A DNA stretch of 64,000 bases from Marinibacterium sp. (GTDB lineage Bacteria; Pseudomonadota; Alphaproteobacteria; Rhodobacterales; Rhodobacteraceae): positions 62,001 to 126,000 of the forward strand of contig JAEPNQ010000003.1 of assembly GCA_017643305.1 (NCBI GenBank), written 5' to 3'. The notes under the pieces were generated by a model, which worked only from the letters and a program-made list of their open reading frames with translations, made no database searches and had not been told where the DNA came from. The position numbers and the translations under genes are program-made. Positions 8,957-18,419 of this stretch are shown here, piece by piece. Numbering within the stretch: position 1 is the first letter of the stretch; every line of letters starts with the position of its first letter.

Positions 8957-10105
8957 TTACCCCGTGATGCCATCCCAAAAGGATTTGACCGAAGAAAAGA
9001 ACGACTTGGTTTCAGGGTTGTTGTTTTCCCCGAGCTCCTCGAATTCCTGCAGCAATTCTTTTTGCCGGGCGGTCAGGTTCACGGGCGTTTCAACGGCCAG
9101 TTCAATGAACATGTCACCGACCCCACCGCCGCGTAGCGCTGGCATGCCTTTGCCCCGCAACCGCATCTGGCGGCCCGATTGGCTGCCTGCCGGAATCTGA
9201 ATACGCCCGCGTCCACCATCGATTGTCGGAACTTCAACAGAGCCACCCAAGGCCGCCTTGGCCATGCTGACCGGCACGCGGCAGTAGATGTTCACGCTGT
9301 CGCGCTCAAAGATCTCATGATCGCGGACTTCAACAAAAATATAGAGATCGCCCGGAGGGCCACCCCGCATGCCCGCTTCGCCTTCGCCAGCAAGGCGAAT
9401 GCGCGTGCCGGTTTCCACACCGGCGGGAATGTTCACGTTCAGCGCGCGATCACGTTCCACACGCCCCTGACCGCCACATTTCTTGCAGGGATTGTCGATG
9501 ATCTGGCCCAGCCCCGAACAGGTGGGACAGGTGCGTTCAACCGTAAAAAACCCCTGCTGCGCGCGGACCTTGCCCATACCTGAACATGTCGGACAGGTGG
9601 TGGGTTCTGCGCCACCTTCCGCCCCCGTGCCGTTGCATTCGCTGCAAGCGACGGTTGTAGGAACCTTAATGCTTTTCTGGACGCCCGAAAACGCCTCTTC
9701 CAGCGAAACACGCAGGTTATAGCGTAGGTCCGACCCCCGCGCTGCGCGCCTGCCGCCACCGCGTCCGCCACCCATGAAATCACCAAACAGGTCGTCGAAC
9801 ACATCGGAAAACGCGCTGGAGAAGTCCGCATTGCCACCGCCAAAGCCGGGCCCACGACCACCGCCGCCGCCCATACCACCTTCGAACGCAGCATGCCCAA
9901 ACCGGTCATACGCGGCCTTTTTCTCAGCGTCTTTCAGGACCTCATATGCTTCGTTGGCTTCCTTGAACTGCGCTTCCGCGTCCGGGTTATCGGCATTGCG
10001 GTCAGGGTGCAGTTCCTTCGCCTTCTTGCGATAGGCCTTCTTGATCTCATCCCCAGCGGCGGATTTGGAGACGCCGAGGACGTCGTAATAGTCACGTTTC
10101 GACAT
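8957..10105 (-). CDS. dnaJ: Chaperone protein DnaJ (Hsp40)
   Basis: Co-chaperone that delivers unfolded proteins to DnaK and stimulates its ATPase. The order of parts is complete: J domain at residues 1-70 with HPD at 33-35; a glycine-rich linker (about 75-122); four CxxCxGxG zinc-finger motifs (cysteines at about 154/157, 171/174, 193/196 and 207/210); and the C-terminal substrate-binding domain. Length is 382 residues, typical. It is the second gene of a dnaK-dnaJ operon; a hairpin with a U-rich tail separates them. GAGGAG a few bases upstream of the ATG is a strong ribosome-binding site. Confidence 0.97.
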   Translation of the reverse strand: MSKRDYYDVLGVSKSAAGDEIKKAYRKKAKELHPDRNADNPDAEAQFKEANEAYEVLKDAEKKAAYDRFGHAAFEGGMGGGGGRGPGFGGGNADFSSAFSDVFDDLFGDFMGGGRGGGRRAARGSDLRYNLRVSLEEAFSGVQKSIKVPTTVACSECNGTGAEGGAEPTTCPTCSGMGKVRAQQGFFTVERTCPTCSGLGQIIDNPCKKCGGQGRVERDRALNVNIPAGVETGTRIRLAGEGEAGMRGGPPGDLYIFVEVRDHEIFERDSVNIYCRVPVSMAKAALGGSVEVPTIDGGRGRIQIPAGSQSGRQMRLRGKGMPALRGGGVGDMFIELAVETPVNLTARQKELLQEFEELGENNNPETKSFFSSVKSFWDGITG

Positions 10106-10133
10106 GAAAATTACTCCTCTGCCAGAAAGAAAT

Positions 10134-10160
10134 TGGCCGGCCCGGAACTCGGACCGGCCA
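10134..10160 (-). terminator. Hairpin between dnaK and dnaJ, probable attenuator
   Basis: TGGCCGG and CCGGCCA enclose a further CCG/CGG pair and are followed on the minus strand by ATTTCTTTCT. It sits about 20 bases after the dnaK stop and would let only part of the transcription continue into dnaJ, matching the usual excess of DnaK over DnaJ. Confidence 0.65.
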
Positions 10161-10181
10161 TCTCATATTCCGGGTTGTGCC

Positions 10182-12098
10182 TTAGGCCCGCTTGTCGTCA
10201 TCAAGATCTTCGAACTCGGCATCCACGATGTCGTCATCCGCGCCACCCATATCAGCAGGCTCCGGCTCCCCGTCGCCTTCTTCCTGGCTGGCTTTGTAGA
10301 TCGCCTCTCCCAGCTTCATAGCCGCTTCGGTCACGTTCTGGATGCCCGACTTGATCTTGTCGGCAGATGCATCGTCTTTCTCCAGATCGTCCTTGAGCGC
10401 GGCAATCGCCAGTTCGATGGCTTCGATGGTGGTCGGGTCAACCTTGTCGGAATGCTCTTCCATCGACTTTTCAGTGGAGTGGATGAGGCTTTCCGCCTGG
10501 TTTTTCGCCTCGACCAACTCACGACGTTCACGATCTGCTTCGGCGTTTTCCTCGGCGTCCTTGACCATTTGTTCGATGTCATCGTCCGACAGACCGCCCG
10601 AAGCCTGGATCGTAATCTTCTGTTCCTTGCCGGTGCCTTTGTCCATAGCGCCAACTGACACAATGCCGTTGGCATCAATGTCAAAGGTCACTTCGATCTG
10701 CGGCATGCCGCGCGGTGCGGGCGGGATATTTTCCAGGTTGAACTGGCCCAGCATCTTATTGTCCGCGGCCATTTCACGTTCACCCTGGAACACCCGGATC
10801 GTCACAGCGTTCTGGTTGTCTTCGGCGGTCGAGAAGATCTGGCTCTTCTTCGTCGGGATCGTGGTGTTGCGGTCGATCAGGCGGGTGAACACACCACCCA
10901 AGGTTTCAATGCCCAGCGACAGCGGGGTTACGTCCAGCAGGACCACATCCTTGACGTCGCCTTGCAGAACGCCGGCCTGGATCGCAGCGCCCATGGCCAC
11001 AACCTCATCAGGGTTCACACCCTTGTGGGGTTCCTTGCCAAAGAACTTGGTCACCTCTTCGATCACCTTCGGCATGCGGGTCATACCGCCGACAAGAACC
11101 ACCTCGTCCACGTCTGACGCGGACAGGCCCGCGTCTTTCAGCGCGGCGGCGCAGGGCTTCATCGATGCTTTTATCAAGTCACTTACCAGACTTTCCAGCT
11201 TGGCGCGGGTCAGCTTCATCACCATGTGCAGCGGCTGACCGCCTTTCGGGTCCATGGAGATGAAAGGCTGGTTGATCTCGGTCTGGGACGAGCTGGACAG
11301 TTCGATCTTGGCCTTTTCCGCAGCTTCTTTCAGGCGCTGCAGGGCCATCTTGTCCTTGGTCAGGTCGACGCCGTTTTCCTTTTTGAATTCATCCGCCAGG
11401 TAGTTGACGATGCGCATGTCAAAGTCTTCACCACCCAGGAACGTGTCACCGTTGGTGGATTTAACTTCAAACAGGCCGTCGTCGATTTCCAAGATGGTCA
11501 CGTCGAAGGTGCCTCCGCCGAGGTCATAGACCGCGATGGTTTGGGTTTCTTCTTTGTCCAGGCCATAGGCCAACGCAGCCGCTGTCGGTTCGTTGATTAT
11601 CCGCAGAACTTCGAGCCCGGCAATCTTGCCCGCATCCTTGGTTGCCTGACGCTGTGCGTCGTTGAAATAGGCCGGAACGGTGATAACGGCCTGGGACACT
11701 TCTTCGCCCAGGTAGCTTTCAGCAGTTTCTTTCATCTTGCCCAGGATGAACGCGGAGATTTGCGAGGGGCTGTATTTTTCGTCGCGCGATTCTACCCACG
11801 CGTCGCCGTTGCCGCCGTCGATCACGTTGTATGGCAGGTTCTTCTTGTCCTTGGACAGGTGCGCGTCGTCAAACCGACGACCGATCAGGCGTTTGACGCC
11901 AAAAATCGTGTTGGACGGGTTGGTCACGGCCTGGCGTTTAGCCGGCTGACCCACCAGGCGTTCATCGTCTGTAAAGGCGACGATGGATGGGGTCGTGCGG
12001 GCCCCTTCGGAATTTTCAATAACCTTCGGCTGGCTGCCATCCATAATCGCGACGCAGCTGTTGGTGGTGCCGAGGTCGATACCGATAACTTTGCTCAT
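10182..12098 (-). CDS. dnaK: Chaperone protein DnaK (Hsp70)
   Basis: ATP-dependent Hsp70 chaperone. The start at 12098 ([17 protein letters not shown]) has AGGGA upstream; a GTG 18 bases earlier gives a non-conserved extension and is rejected. The nucleotide-binding domain shows the phosphate-1 motif [11 protein letters not shown], the [15 protein letters not shown] block and the [12 protein letters not shown] block. The C-terminus has the acidic tail ending [18 protein letters not shown], typical of proteobacterial DnaK. Length of 638 residues is normal. A candidate promoter with a 17-base spacer lies upstream (12209-12237) and a leader hairpin at 12177-12196. I see no CIRCE element, so heat-shock sigma control is more likely than HrcA. 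Confidence 0.98.
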   Translation of the reverse strand: MSKVIGIDLGTTNSCVAIMDGSQPKVIENSEGARTTPSIVAFTDDERLVGQPAKRQAVTNPSNTIFGVKRLIGRRFDDAHLSKDKKNLPYNVIDGGNGDAWVESRDEKYSPSQISAFILGKMKETAESYLGEEVSQAVITVPAYFNDAQRQATKDAGKIAGLEVLRIINEPTAAALAYGLDKEETQTIAVYDLGGGTFDVTILEIDDGLFEVKSTNGDTFLGGEDFDMRIVNYLADEFKKENGVDLTKDKMALQRLKEAAEKAKIELSSSSQTEINQPFISMDPKGGQPLHMVMKLTRAKLESLVSDLIKASMKPCAAALKDAGLSASDVDEVVLVGGMTRMPKVIEEVTKFFGKEPHKGVNPDEVVAMGAAIQAGVLQGDVKDVVLLDVTPLSLGIETLGGVFTRLIDRNTTIPTKKSQIFSTAEDNQNAVTIRVFQGEREMAADNKMLGQFNLENIPPAPRGMPQIEVTFDIDANGIVSVGAMDKGTGKEQKITIQASGGLSDDDIEQMVKDAEENAEADRERRELVEAKNQAESLIHSTEKSMEEHSDKVDPTTIEAIELAIAALKDDLEKDDASADKIKSGIQNVTEAAMKLGEAIYKASQEEGDGEPEPADMGGADDDIVDAEFEDLDDDKRA

Positions 12099-12176
12099 GT
12101 TTTCGATCCCTTTCACTTCAAGGCGATGCCACGAGGCAGAAACCCGTTATGGCATTCCGGCCCCGATCACTTTGCA

Positions 12177-12196
12177 CAAAGCGAACCTTCGCTTTG
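12177..12196 (-). promoter_or_regulatory. Inverted repeat in the dnaK leader
   Basis: CAAAGCGAA, two bases, TTCGCTTTG: a perfect 9-bp dyad about 80 bases before the dnaK ATG and just downstream of the proposed transcription start. In RNA it would be a short stable hairpin. It is not the HrcA element (CIRCE). It might be an operator or an mRNA structure; nothing in the sequence decides. Confidence 0.4.
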
Positions 12197-12208
12197 CTTT
12201 TCCCGGCG

Positions 12209-12237
12209 TATATAAGAACGGTCAAATGTGGCTGCAA
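12209..12237 (-). promoter_or_regulatory. Candidate dnaK promoter
   Basis: On the minus strand TTGCAG (12237-12232), a 17-base spacer and TATATA (12214-12209) form a promoter-like pair about 110 bases upstream of dnaK. The preceding C gives CTTG, the -35 core favoured by RpoH-type sigma factors. The match is suggestive only. Confidence 0.4.
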
Positions 12238-12305
12238 GCGGTCTGACGTGGAGGATTCGGCGAAAATTTCGGTTTTTGCCAAGTTATTGCGTCAGGGTAT
12301 CCAAG

Positions 12306-12908
12306 ATGACGCACCTAACGGTACGAAGCGTGAAAATCTGGCTCGGCTTTCTGGATCGGGCGGCACAGGAAGCCATGCGCGATGCGGTGGCGGACGTTGT
12401 GACCCAAGCCCCCTATTTCCGGCCCGTGACCCCGCGCGGCAAACCGATGAGCGTGCGGATGTCGGCAGCTGGTGCGTTTGGCTGGATCACCGATGCGCGA
12501 GGGTACCGATATGAGCCCGCACATCCAGACGGGCAGCCGTGGCCCGCGATCCCGCCTGAAATCCTGAATGTTTGGCGGGCTGTTTCAGACTGTGATCGCG
12601 CCCCAGAATGCTGCCTGATCAATTCTTATGCGGGTACGGCACGTATGGGCTTGCATCAGGATAAGGATGAAGCGGATTTCGGCTGCCCCGTCGTGTCGAT
12701 TTCGCTGGGGGACGATGGCCTTTTCCGGATCGGAAACACTACGCGAGGCGGCAAAACCGAAAGCATCTGGCTGTCGTCTGGCGATGTTGCCGTTTTGGGC
12801 GGCGATGCGCGACTGGCTTATCACGGGATCGACCGGATCCGCCCGGGTAGCAGCACGTTGTTGCCAGAAGGTGGGCGGATCAATCTGACTTTGCGGGTGG
12901 TGACTTAA
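12306..12908 (+). CDS. alkB: Alkylated DNA repair dioxygenase AlkB
   Basis: Fe(II)/2-oxoglutarate dioxygenase that removes methyl groups from 1-methyladenine and 3-methylcytosine in DNA. The start at 12306 (MTHLTVRSVKIWLGFLD) is chosen because homology begins there and GGGT precedes it; the longer frame overlaps the dnaK promoter. Iron ligands are visible as H117 and D119 (GLHQDKDE) and H173 (AYHGID). The RINLTLR segment supplies the arginines (about 191 and 197) for 2-oxoglutarate. Length of about 200 residues is normal. It is divergent from dnaK, and I see no ada gene or Ada box nearby. Confidence 0.92.
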   Translation: MTHLTVRSVKIWLGFLDRAAQEAMRDAVADVVTQAPYFRPVTPRGKPMSVRMSAAGAFGWITDARGYRYEPAHPDGQPWPAIPPEILNVWRAVSDCDRAPECCLINSYAGTARMGLHQDKDEADFGCPVVSISLGDDGLFRIGNTTRGGKTESIWLSSGDVAVLGGDARLAYHGIDRIRPGSSTLLPEGGRINLTLRVVT

Positions 12909-12913
12909 AAAAG

Positions 12914-13510
12914 TTATTCGGGCTGTATGGAACAGCAGCCTGATTGCAGGTTTAGTCCCTGTTCGACCAGAACCACATCGGCACTGATAGAATAGAGCCG
13001 GTCTGACATACCATCGCTGCATTCGAACACTGAAGCCACCATCAGACCCTGCCCGAATCCCAGGATGTATTTGTCGTTACGCCCAGCGCCGCGTTTTGCC
13101 AGCCCTGCACGAAAACCCTGCGGGTCCTCTCCCATCCGCGAAAACGTGGCAGTGGCGCCCTGGATCACGTCGAGAGACCAGAACGGTTCTGTCCCAAAGC
13201 AATTCAGCGTGCGACCCAAGGCGTAATCTCCACCTTCGTCACGGGCCATGAACCGCGCCGCAACCCATCCGGACTGTTCCTGCGTGTTTACGCGCAGCCA
13301 GTTGCCGCCGGCGTCGCTGCCTGTGACCTCGATTTCAGTCTGTTAAGGCCCAAAGCTCCCGATGATGTCAGAGGAAGCGTCCGGCGCAATGCGGATGTTC
13401 AACACATCGTTGCTCGCCACGCCGATGACGGAGTAGAGACCTGGCCAACGATCCTGCGCCGAAGCCGCCACCGGCAAGAGCATGGCCAGGGCCAGCAGAA
13501 CATGTTTCAT
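12914..13510 (-). pseudogene. Secreted SH3-like/COG3650-type protein interrupted by an in-frame TAA
   Basis: From ATG 13510 the frame gives a signal peptide (MKHVLLALAMLLPVAASA) and the start of a bacterial SH3-type domain (NDVLNIRIAPDASSDIIGSF). It then meets TAA at 13345-13343 (codon 56). The same frame continues without further stops to 12914 with WLRVNTQEQSGWVAARFMA, completing the SH3-type repeat, then LNCFGTEPFWSLDV, a motif of an uncharacterised envelope family. Read through, the product would be 198 residues. A single C-to-T change in CAA would make the stop. The ATG overlaps the stop of the upstream ABC permease (ATGA). A fragment restarting at an internal ATG would lack the signal peptide. 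Confidence 0.75.
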
Positions 13511-14328
13511 CGGCGTGCCCCCCAGCTGAGCGACGCGTGCTTGCGCGTGTAGAATTCACCCATCAGCCCGATCATAAGCAGAGTGATCCCGACCCATAGG
13601 GCATATTCCCAAGAACTGTTGCGTGGGAAGTAATTGACGAATGCATAGCCACGCGCCTGGTCAATACAATGAAACAGAGGGTTCCAATCGAACATGGCCA
13701 GCATGTAGCCCGGAAGGGTGTTGGCCACGAACATCTTGCCCGATGCGATCATGTTCGCGCGGGTGTAGATGGTCATGAATATGCTCACAAAGGCAGGCGC
13801 CCAAGGTTTGATCGCCAGCAGAATCAACCCGACTCCGAGACCAGTGAAAAACGCCAGCAGAAACATCGCAAACGCGCCAACCGGGTCCTCGATCACCAGC
13901 GGCGTGAACGCGACGTGGTAGATGAACAGCACCACTACCATGGAAATCACTTGAACATACAGGGTGCTGAGGATGTTCCCTGCAATCGAAATGGCGGTGT
14001 TCATCGGCGCGTGCTGCATCATCGCGCTGGACGGCCCGTCCGCACCAGCCACCGCACCTACGGCTTTCAAATGTGTGAGGTATAGGAAAATGCCAGACAT
14101 GATGTAGAGCAGAAAATCACCACGGACCGCAAAGCCACGCAGGCCGAGGATGGAAAACATCACGTAAAACAAGACCACCATCAAGGCGATCTGCAGCATG
14201 TTCATCAAGATCGCGAGAACAGCGTTGTTGTGCGTTTTGCGCACGTTGCGCACCGCGGTGTGATAGATAAGCTCCAGCGTACGAACCGTCGCGCCGAGCC
14301 CAGTTTTTGGTACCGTAGTGTAAAACAT
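13507..14328 (-). CDS. ABC-2 type polysaccharide export permease (KpsM/CtrC-like)
   Basis: Inner-membrane permease of an ABC exporter for capsular or other surface polysaccharide. The 273-residue protein has about six hydrophobic helices, preceded by the short cytoplasmic RTLELIYHTAVRNVRKTHNNA segment typical of the ABC-2 family, and carries no ATPase motifs. The partner ATPase (KpsT-like) is not in the window. Its neighbours cysQ, kdsB and a glycosyltransferase support a polysaccharide role, and KdsB points to Kdo. The stop overlaps the start of the damaged SH3-like gene. Confidence 0.8.
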   Translation of the reverse strand: MFYTTVPKTGLGATVRTLELIYHTAVRNVRKTHNNAVLAILMNMLQIALMVVLFYVMFSILGLRGFAVRGDFLLYIMSGIFLYLTHLKAVGAVAGADGPSSAMMQHAPMNTAISIAGNILSTLYVQVISMVVVLFIYHVAFTPLVIEDPVGAFAMFLLAFFTGLGVGLILLAIKPWAPAFVSIFMTIYTRANMIASGKMFVANTLPGYMLAMFDWNPLFHCIDQARGYAFVNYFPRNSSWEYALWVGITLLMIGLMGEFYTRKHASLSWGARR

Positions 14329-14447
14329 TGACGCAGCCGTCCGATCCTGCCCAACAAAATGCTATGGAATTCTTGCTGTTCCGCTGCCGCTGAGCATAAG
14401 TAGGCCCATAACATTGTTCAACAAATCACAAAATCGGAGCCGGCCGC

Positions 14448-15245
14448 TTGAATTACGATACTCTAATCCCCGTTATCCGGAAACTGGCGCTCGAAGCGGG
14501 CGAAAAGATCCTGGAAATTTATAATGCGGATGATTTCGACGTGAAGGTGAAGTCGGACGACAGCCCCGTGACCGAAGCGGACGAAGCAGCTGACGCGATC
14601 ATTTCCGCTGGTTTGCGGGACGCATTTCCGGATGTAACGCTGGTGACCGAGGAACAATCTGCATCGCATTTCGAAAGCTCAGACATGTTCTTGATCGTTG
14701 ATCCGCTGGACGGAACTAAGGAATTCATCAACCGGCGCGGCGATTTCACAGTCAACATCGCGCTGGTCGAAAACGGCGTTCCCACGCGCGGCGTTGTTTA
14801 CGCACCGGCCAAAGACCGGATGTTCTTCACCCTCGCAGATGGCACCACGGTTGAAGAAACAGGACCGTTCCAGGCGGACAAAATCGGGGAAACCAAGCCG
14901 ATCCGCGTATCTGACCCCAACAATGGCGCGCTGATGGTGGTGGCCTCCAAATCGCATCGCGACCAGGCCACCGACGATTACATCAGCCAATACAACGTGC
15001 GCGACATGACCAGCGCCGGGTCTTCGATGAAGTTCTGCCTGATCGCGGCGGGCGAGGCCGACCTGTACCCGCGTCTGGGCCGCACGATGGAATGGGACAC
15101 GGCCGCAGCCGATGCCGTTCTGCGCGGTGCGGGCGGTCAGGTGGTGCGGTTCGATGACTTGACCCCACTAACTTACGGCAAAGAAGGATATGCCAACCCG
15201 TTCTTCATTGCACATGCGCCAGGCGTGGATCTGAAACCTGCCTGA
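14448..15245 (+). CDS. cysQ: 3'(2'),5'-bisphosphate nucleotidase CysQ
   Basis: Removes the 3'-phosphate from adenosine 3',5'-bisphosphate formed during sulfate assimilation and sulfation. It belongs to the inositol-monophosphatase fold: EE at 68-69, DPLDGT at 85-90 and WDTAAADA at about 216-223 are the metal and substrate motifs. Length of 265 residues is normal. The start is a TTG at 14448 with CGGAG eight bases upstream; no in-frame ATG fits the conserved N-terminus. It overlaps kdsB by one base (TGATG). Placement beside polysaccharide genes is common in this group. Confidence 0.92.
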   Translation: MNYDTLIPVIRKLALEAGEKILEIYNADDFDVKVKSDDSPVTEADEAADAIISAGLRDAFPDVTLVTEEQSASHFESSDMFLIVDPLDGTKEFINRRGDFTVNIALVENGVPTRGVVYAPAKDRMFFTLADGTTVEETGPFQADKIGETKPIRVSDPNNGALMVVASKSHRDQATDDYISQYNVRDMTSAGSSMKFCLIAAGEADLYPRLGRTMEWDTAAADAVLRGAGGQVVRFDDLTPLTYGKEGYANPFFIAHAPGVDLKPA

Positions 15246-16045
15246 TGTCTGTCCTGATTGTCATCCCTGCGCGCTACGCATCGACCCGCTATCCGGGCAA
15301 GCCGCTGGTGGCCCTAAAGGGTGCAAGCGGATTGGCGCGCAGCCTGATCGAACGCACCTGGGCCGCAGCCTGTTCCGTGGATGGCGTTGATCGAGTAGTT
15401 GTGGCCACAGATGATCCACGGATCGCGGAAGCGTCCCACGCTTTTGGGGCCGAGGTTGTAATGACGTCTGACAAGTGGCTGAACGGGACCGAGCGCGTGT
15501 CCGAGGCGCACGAAAAACTGGGCGGGAAGTATGAAATTGTCGTCAACCTGCAAGGCGATGCGCCGCTGACCCCACCCTGGTTTGTCGAAAACCTGATTGA
15601 GGGTATGCGCAATGCGCCGTCTGCCGGGGTGGCGACACCAGTGCTGCGCTGCGACGGTGCCGCGCTGAACGGGTTTCTGGCGGATCGTCGCGTGGGCAGG
15701 GTCGGCGGTACAACAGCCGTATTCGCGGCGGATCACAGCGCGCTGTATTTCTCCAAGGAAGTTATCCCCTACACCGGCAAGCGCTATGACGACAGCGATG
15801 AAACCCCAGTATTCCACCACGTTGGCGTTTATGCCTATCGGCCAGACGCATTGGCCGCCTACACAACCTGGCCGGTAGGCCCGTTGGAACAGCTGGAAGG
15901 ACTGGAGCAGCTGCGGTTCATGGAAAACGGGCGCATGGTGCTCTGCGTGGAGGTCGAGGCGCGCGACCGCCAGTTCTGGGAACTGAATAACCCTGAGGAC
16001 GTCCCAAGGCTGGAGTCCATGATGGCCGACATGGGTCTGGAATGA
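15245..16045 (+). CDS. kdsB: 3-deoxy-manno-octulosonate cytidylyltransferase (CMP-Kdo synthetase)
   Basis: Activates Kdo with CTP for lipopolysaccharide or capsule synthesis. The N-terminal VIPARYASTRYPGKPLVAL is the nucleotide-binding signature, and NLQGDAPLTPP and FHHVGVYAYRPDAL are further family blocks. The length is 266 residues. It is translationally linked on both sides: TGATG with cysQ and ATGA with the glycosyltransferase. A second KdsB-like enzyme devoted to capsule is common in capsule clusters, so this may not be the housekeeping copy. An unusual detail is ALKGASGLARSLIERTW, where many KdsB proteins have KPMIQHVYERA. Confidence 0.88.
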   Translation: MSVLIVIPARYASTRYPGKPLVALKGASGLARSLIERTWAAACSVDGVDRVVVATDDPRIAEASHAFGAEVVMTSDKWLNGTERVSEAHEKLGGKYEIVVNLQGDAPLTPPWFVENLIEGMRNAPSAGVATPVLRCDGAALNGFLADRRVGRVGGTTAVFAADHSALYFSKEVIPYTGKRYDDSDETPVFHHVGVYAYRPDALAAYTTWPVGPLEQLEGLEQLRFMENGRMVLCVEVEARDRQFWELNNPEDVPRLESMMADMGLE

Positions 16046-17277
16046 CCTCGACGGCGGCGGTCAGCGTCGTCGTTGTCAGCCGGGAGCGGCCAGAGGCTCT
16101 GCGGCGTTGCCTGATTGGCCTGTCACAGCTTCGGTATTACCCATTTGAAATTGTCGTGATCGTTGACCGCGCCAGCCGCGCAATCCTGCGGGAAATGCCG
16201 CAAGCAGCGCATATGAAGATCGTCGAGTTCGACGAACCAAACAGATCCGAGGCGCGCAATATCGGCATTGCCCATGCGGATGGGGACGTAGTTGCTTTTA
16301 TTGACGATGACGCGGTGCCAGAACCCAGTTGGCTGACGCACCTGACCGCTCCGTTCCAATACGCGGAAGTGGCAGCCTCTGCCGGTTTTGTGCGCGGGCG
16401 GAACGGGATTTCCTGGCAATGGCGGGCCGAAACGGTGGACCGGACGGGGCTTTCGCGCCCTCTGGACGTGGATGATTTTCAGCCAACACTATTGATCGGC
16501 ACGCCGGAACAGGGCGTGAAGACGCAAGGCACTAACATGGCGTTCCGGCGCGAGGTGCTGGTCGAGATGGCGGGGTTCGACCCGAATTACCGTTTTTTTC
16601 TGGATGAAACCGACCTGAGTTTGCGTCTGGCCGCGCGGAATGCCTGCACAGCTGTTGTGCCGCGCGCGGAGGTGCACCATGGCTTTGCAGAAAGCACGCG
16701 GCGACGGCCCGATCGCGTGCCAGGGGATTTGCGGGAAATTGGTGCAAGCTGGGCCGTGTTTCTGCGCCGCCATTGCGACAGCGGGACCCGCAAGGGCGTT
16801 TGGGCGCGGGTCCTGGCCTCGGAACGCCGCCGCCTCGTGCAGCACATGGTGGCGGGGCGATTAGAGCCACGTGATGTCCGGAGACTGATGCGGGGGCTCC
16901 GGCAAGGCCACAAGGAAGGTACCGAACGCCGTCAGAACCTATTCCGCCCAATTCAGGATCTGGGCGGCGGGTTTCAAACCTTCCCCGCCAGCGATGCCGA
17001 ATCCATGGTTGTGGCGGGCCGACGGATACGGGCCAAGGCGCTGCGGCAGGAAAGCCTGCAACAGGTTGCCTCTGGGCGAATCGTGACGATGATGCAGTTT
17101 TCGCGCACCAGCAGGTTTCACAAGATTACGTTTACCGATGACGGGTACTGGCTGCAGACTGGGGGTTTGTTCGGCAAAAGCGAACGAACCCAACGCTGGT
17201 TCCGGCTATGGCGGTTTCGAAAGAGGGTGGAGGCGGAAATCGAACGTATCCGTGACGTGCGACTGATTATCGGATAG
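16042..17277 (+). CDS. Family 2 glycosyltransferase with an extra C-terminal domain
   Basis: Inverting GT-A glycosyltransferase. The N-terminal 230 residues show VSVVVVSRERPEALRRCLIG, the DDD metal motif at residues 88-90 (AFIDDDAVPEPSW), and FFLDETDLSLRLA with the acidic residues of the acceptor side. The remaining 180 residues, rich in arginine and aromatic residues, do not match a domain I recognise. The gene starts inside the kdsB stop (ATGA), so it belongs to the cysQ-kdsB transcription unit. Acceptor and sugar cannot be told. Confidence 0.85.
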   Translation: MTSTAAVSVVVVSRERPEALRRCLIGLSQLRYYPFEIVVIVDRASRAILREMPQAAHMKIVEFDEPNRSEARNIGIAHADGDVVAFIDDDAVPEPSWLTHLTAPFQYAEVAASAGFVRGRNGISWQWRAETVDRTGLSRPLDVDDFQPTLLIGTPEQGVKTQGTNMAFRREVLVEMAGFDPNYRFFLDETDLSLRLAARNACTAVVPRAEVHHGFAESTRRRPDRVPGDLREIGASWAVFLRRHCDSGTRKGVWARVLASERRRLVQHMVAGRLEPRDVRRLMRGLRQGHKEGTERRQNLFRPIQDLGGGFQTFPASDAESMVVAGRRIRAKALRQESLQQVASGRIVTMMQFSRTSRFHKITFTDDGYWLQTGGLFGKSERTQRWFRLWRFRKRVEAEIERIRDVRLIIG

Positions 17278-17469
17278 GACGCGTTTACCAAACCAGCCAC
17301 AAAATTGGCAAAATTGACCTGATGTCGTAAGTTTGAGACTTGGGGTCGGCGCGCAAAACGGCAGGCCGAATTTAAAACTTGCTTGAGTTCATTTTTTGAC
17401 CCCCTTAGGACGGATCGCATTTAACGGGCCACGGTGATGTGACGTGGCTGGCACAAGACCGGAACGGAA

Positions 17470-18315
17470 ATGCTCCAGTTTATCAACGCTCTGTCTCGAA
17501 AGCAAAAATCGCTCGTCTTTCTAGCCGTTGACCTGTGTCTGATCCCGGTTGCGCTGTTGCTGGCCTTTGCAATGCAATCAATGCCCGCCACCACGCTCGA
17601 AATCCTGATTCACATACTGCCGACGCTGCCCTTCCTGCTGGTTATCGCAGCTGGCTTGTCGCTATGGTTGAGCATCCCGCAGATCGTGCTGAACGATTAC
17701 GAAAACTCGGCCATCCGCCGCACCGCTGTGTTTGCATTCGGTGTGGCCGTGGCTGAATCTGGTTTGCTGTGGCTGCGTGGCATCGCTCTGCCCACTGGCA
17801 CGCATGTGATGTTTGGCATCTTGTATTTCCTACTGTCCGCGGGCAGCAGGATGCTTTTGTTTCACGTTGTGTCTGCCATCTACAGCCGGAGCAAACCAGT
17901 GCGTCCGGTGCTGATTTACGGAGCTGGCACCACCGGCACCCAATTGGCCAAGGCCCTGAAGGCTCATGACAGTATCGAACCAATCGCATTTGTTGATGAC
18001 AACCCGTCCCTGCAGGGTATTCGGGTATCCGGCCTGCAGGTGTCTCCACCTTCGAAGTTGAACGAAATCATAACCAAACGGTCAGTTTCGCGGGTTCTGC
18101 TGGCGATGCCGTCGGCCAGCCAACCCAAACAGGCGCAAATCGTCCGCCGCTTACAAAAGCTGGGTCTAGAGGTGCAGGCGTTGCCCTCCTTCGCGCAGCT
18201 TGTTGGCGAGGAAGACCTGTTCGATAAATTGACCCCGGTCGAACCCAACGTGTATCTCGACATGGATGTCATCATTCGCACAGCGCTGGACACTGCGCAA
18301 ACCTCTCTACGTTAA
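17470..18315 (+). CDS. N-terminal half of a CapD/WbpM-type polysaccharide epimerase-dehydratase
   Basis: The 281 residues comprise about four membrane helices (residues 12-125) and a Rossmann-like CoA_binding/FAD-like domain (VLIYGAGTTGTQLAKALKAHD at about 142-162). The protein ends after DLFDKLTPVEPNVYLDMD. In full-length family members of about 620 residues, the catalytic short-chain dehydrogenase domain follows this point, and here it is absent. The next 200 bases hold no continuation in any frame. The gene is either a truncated relic or a stand-alone regulatory or assembly form. It lies 192 bases after the glycosyltransferase; that gap shows nothing I can name. Confidence 0.75.
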   Translation: MLQFINALSRKQKSLVFLAVDLCLIPVALLLAFAMQSMPATTLEILIHILPTLPFLLVIAAGLSLWLSIPQIVLNDYENSAIRRTAVFAFGVAVAESGLLWLRGIALPTGTHVMFGILYFLLSAGSRMLLFHVVSAIYSRSKPVRPVLIYGAGTTGTQLAKALKAHDSIEPIAFVDDNPSLQGIRVSGLQVSPPSKLNEIITKRSVSRVLLAMPSASQPKQAQIVRRLQKLGLEVQALPSFAQLVGEEDLFDKLTPVEPNVYLDMDVIIRTALDTAQTSLR

Positions 18316-18419
18316 GAACGGGACCGTGCGCCCATGCCCGCCGCTCTCTAACAGGCGGAACCTCCATTCGTCACCGAATTGCTGAAAGGTCATTGATGAT
18401 CTTTCATTTGTCGCGCGAG

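Noticed and set aside
11226..12215. 329-codon open frame antisense to dnaK
   Set aside because: It is a shadow of the strongly biased dnaK codons; no ribosome-binding site and no recognisable protein.
12117..12240. CIRCE element (HrcA site) upstream of dnaK
   Set aside because: The dyad present is CAAAGCGAA-2-TTCGCTTTG, which is not TTAGCACTC-N9-GAGTGCTAA.
12228..12305. Longer N-terminus for AlkB
   Set aside because: It would overlap the dnaK promoter and adds basic, non-conserved sequence.
13368..13559. 63-codon minus-strand frame overlapping the SH3-like relic and exporter gene
   Set aside because: Out of frame with the signal peptide and SH3 sequence; a shadow.
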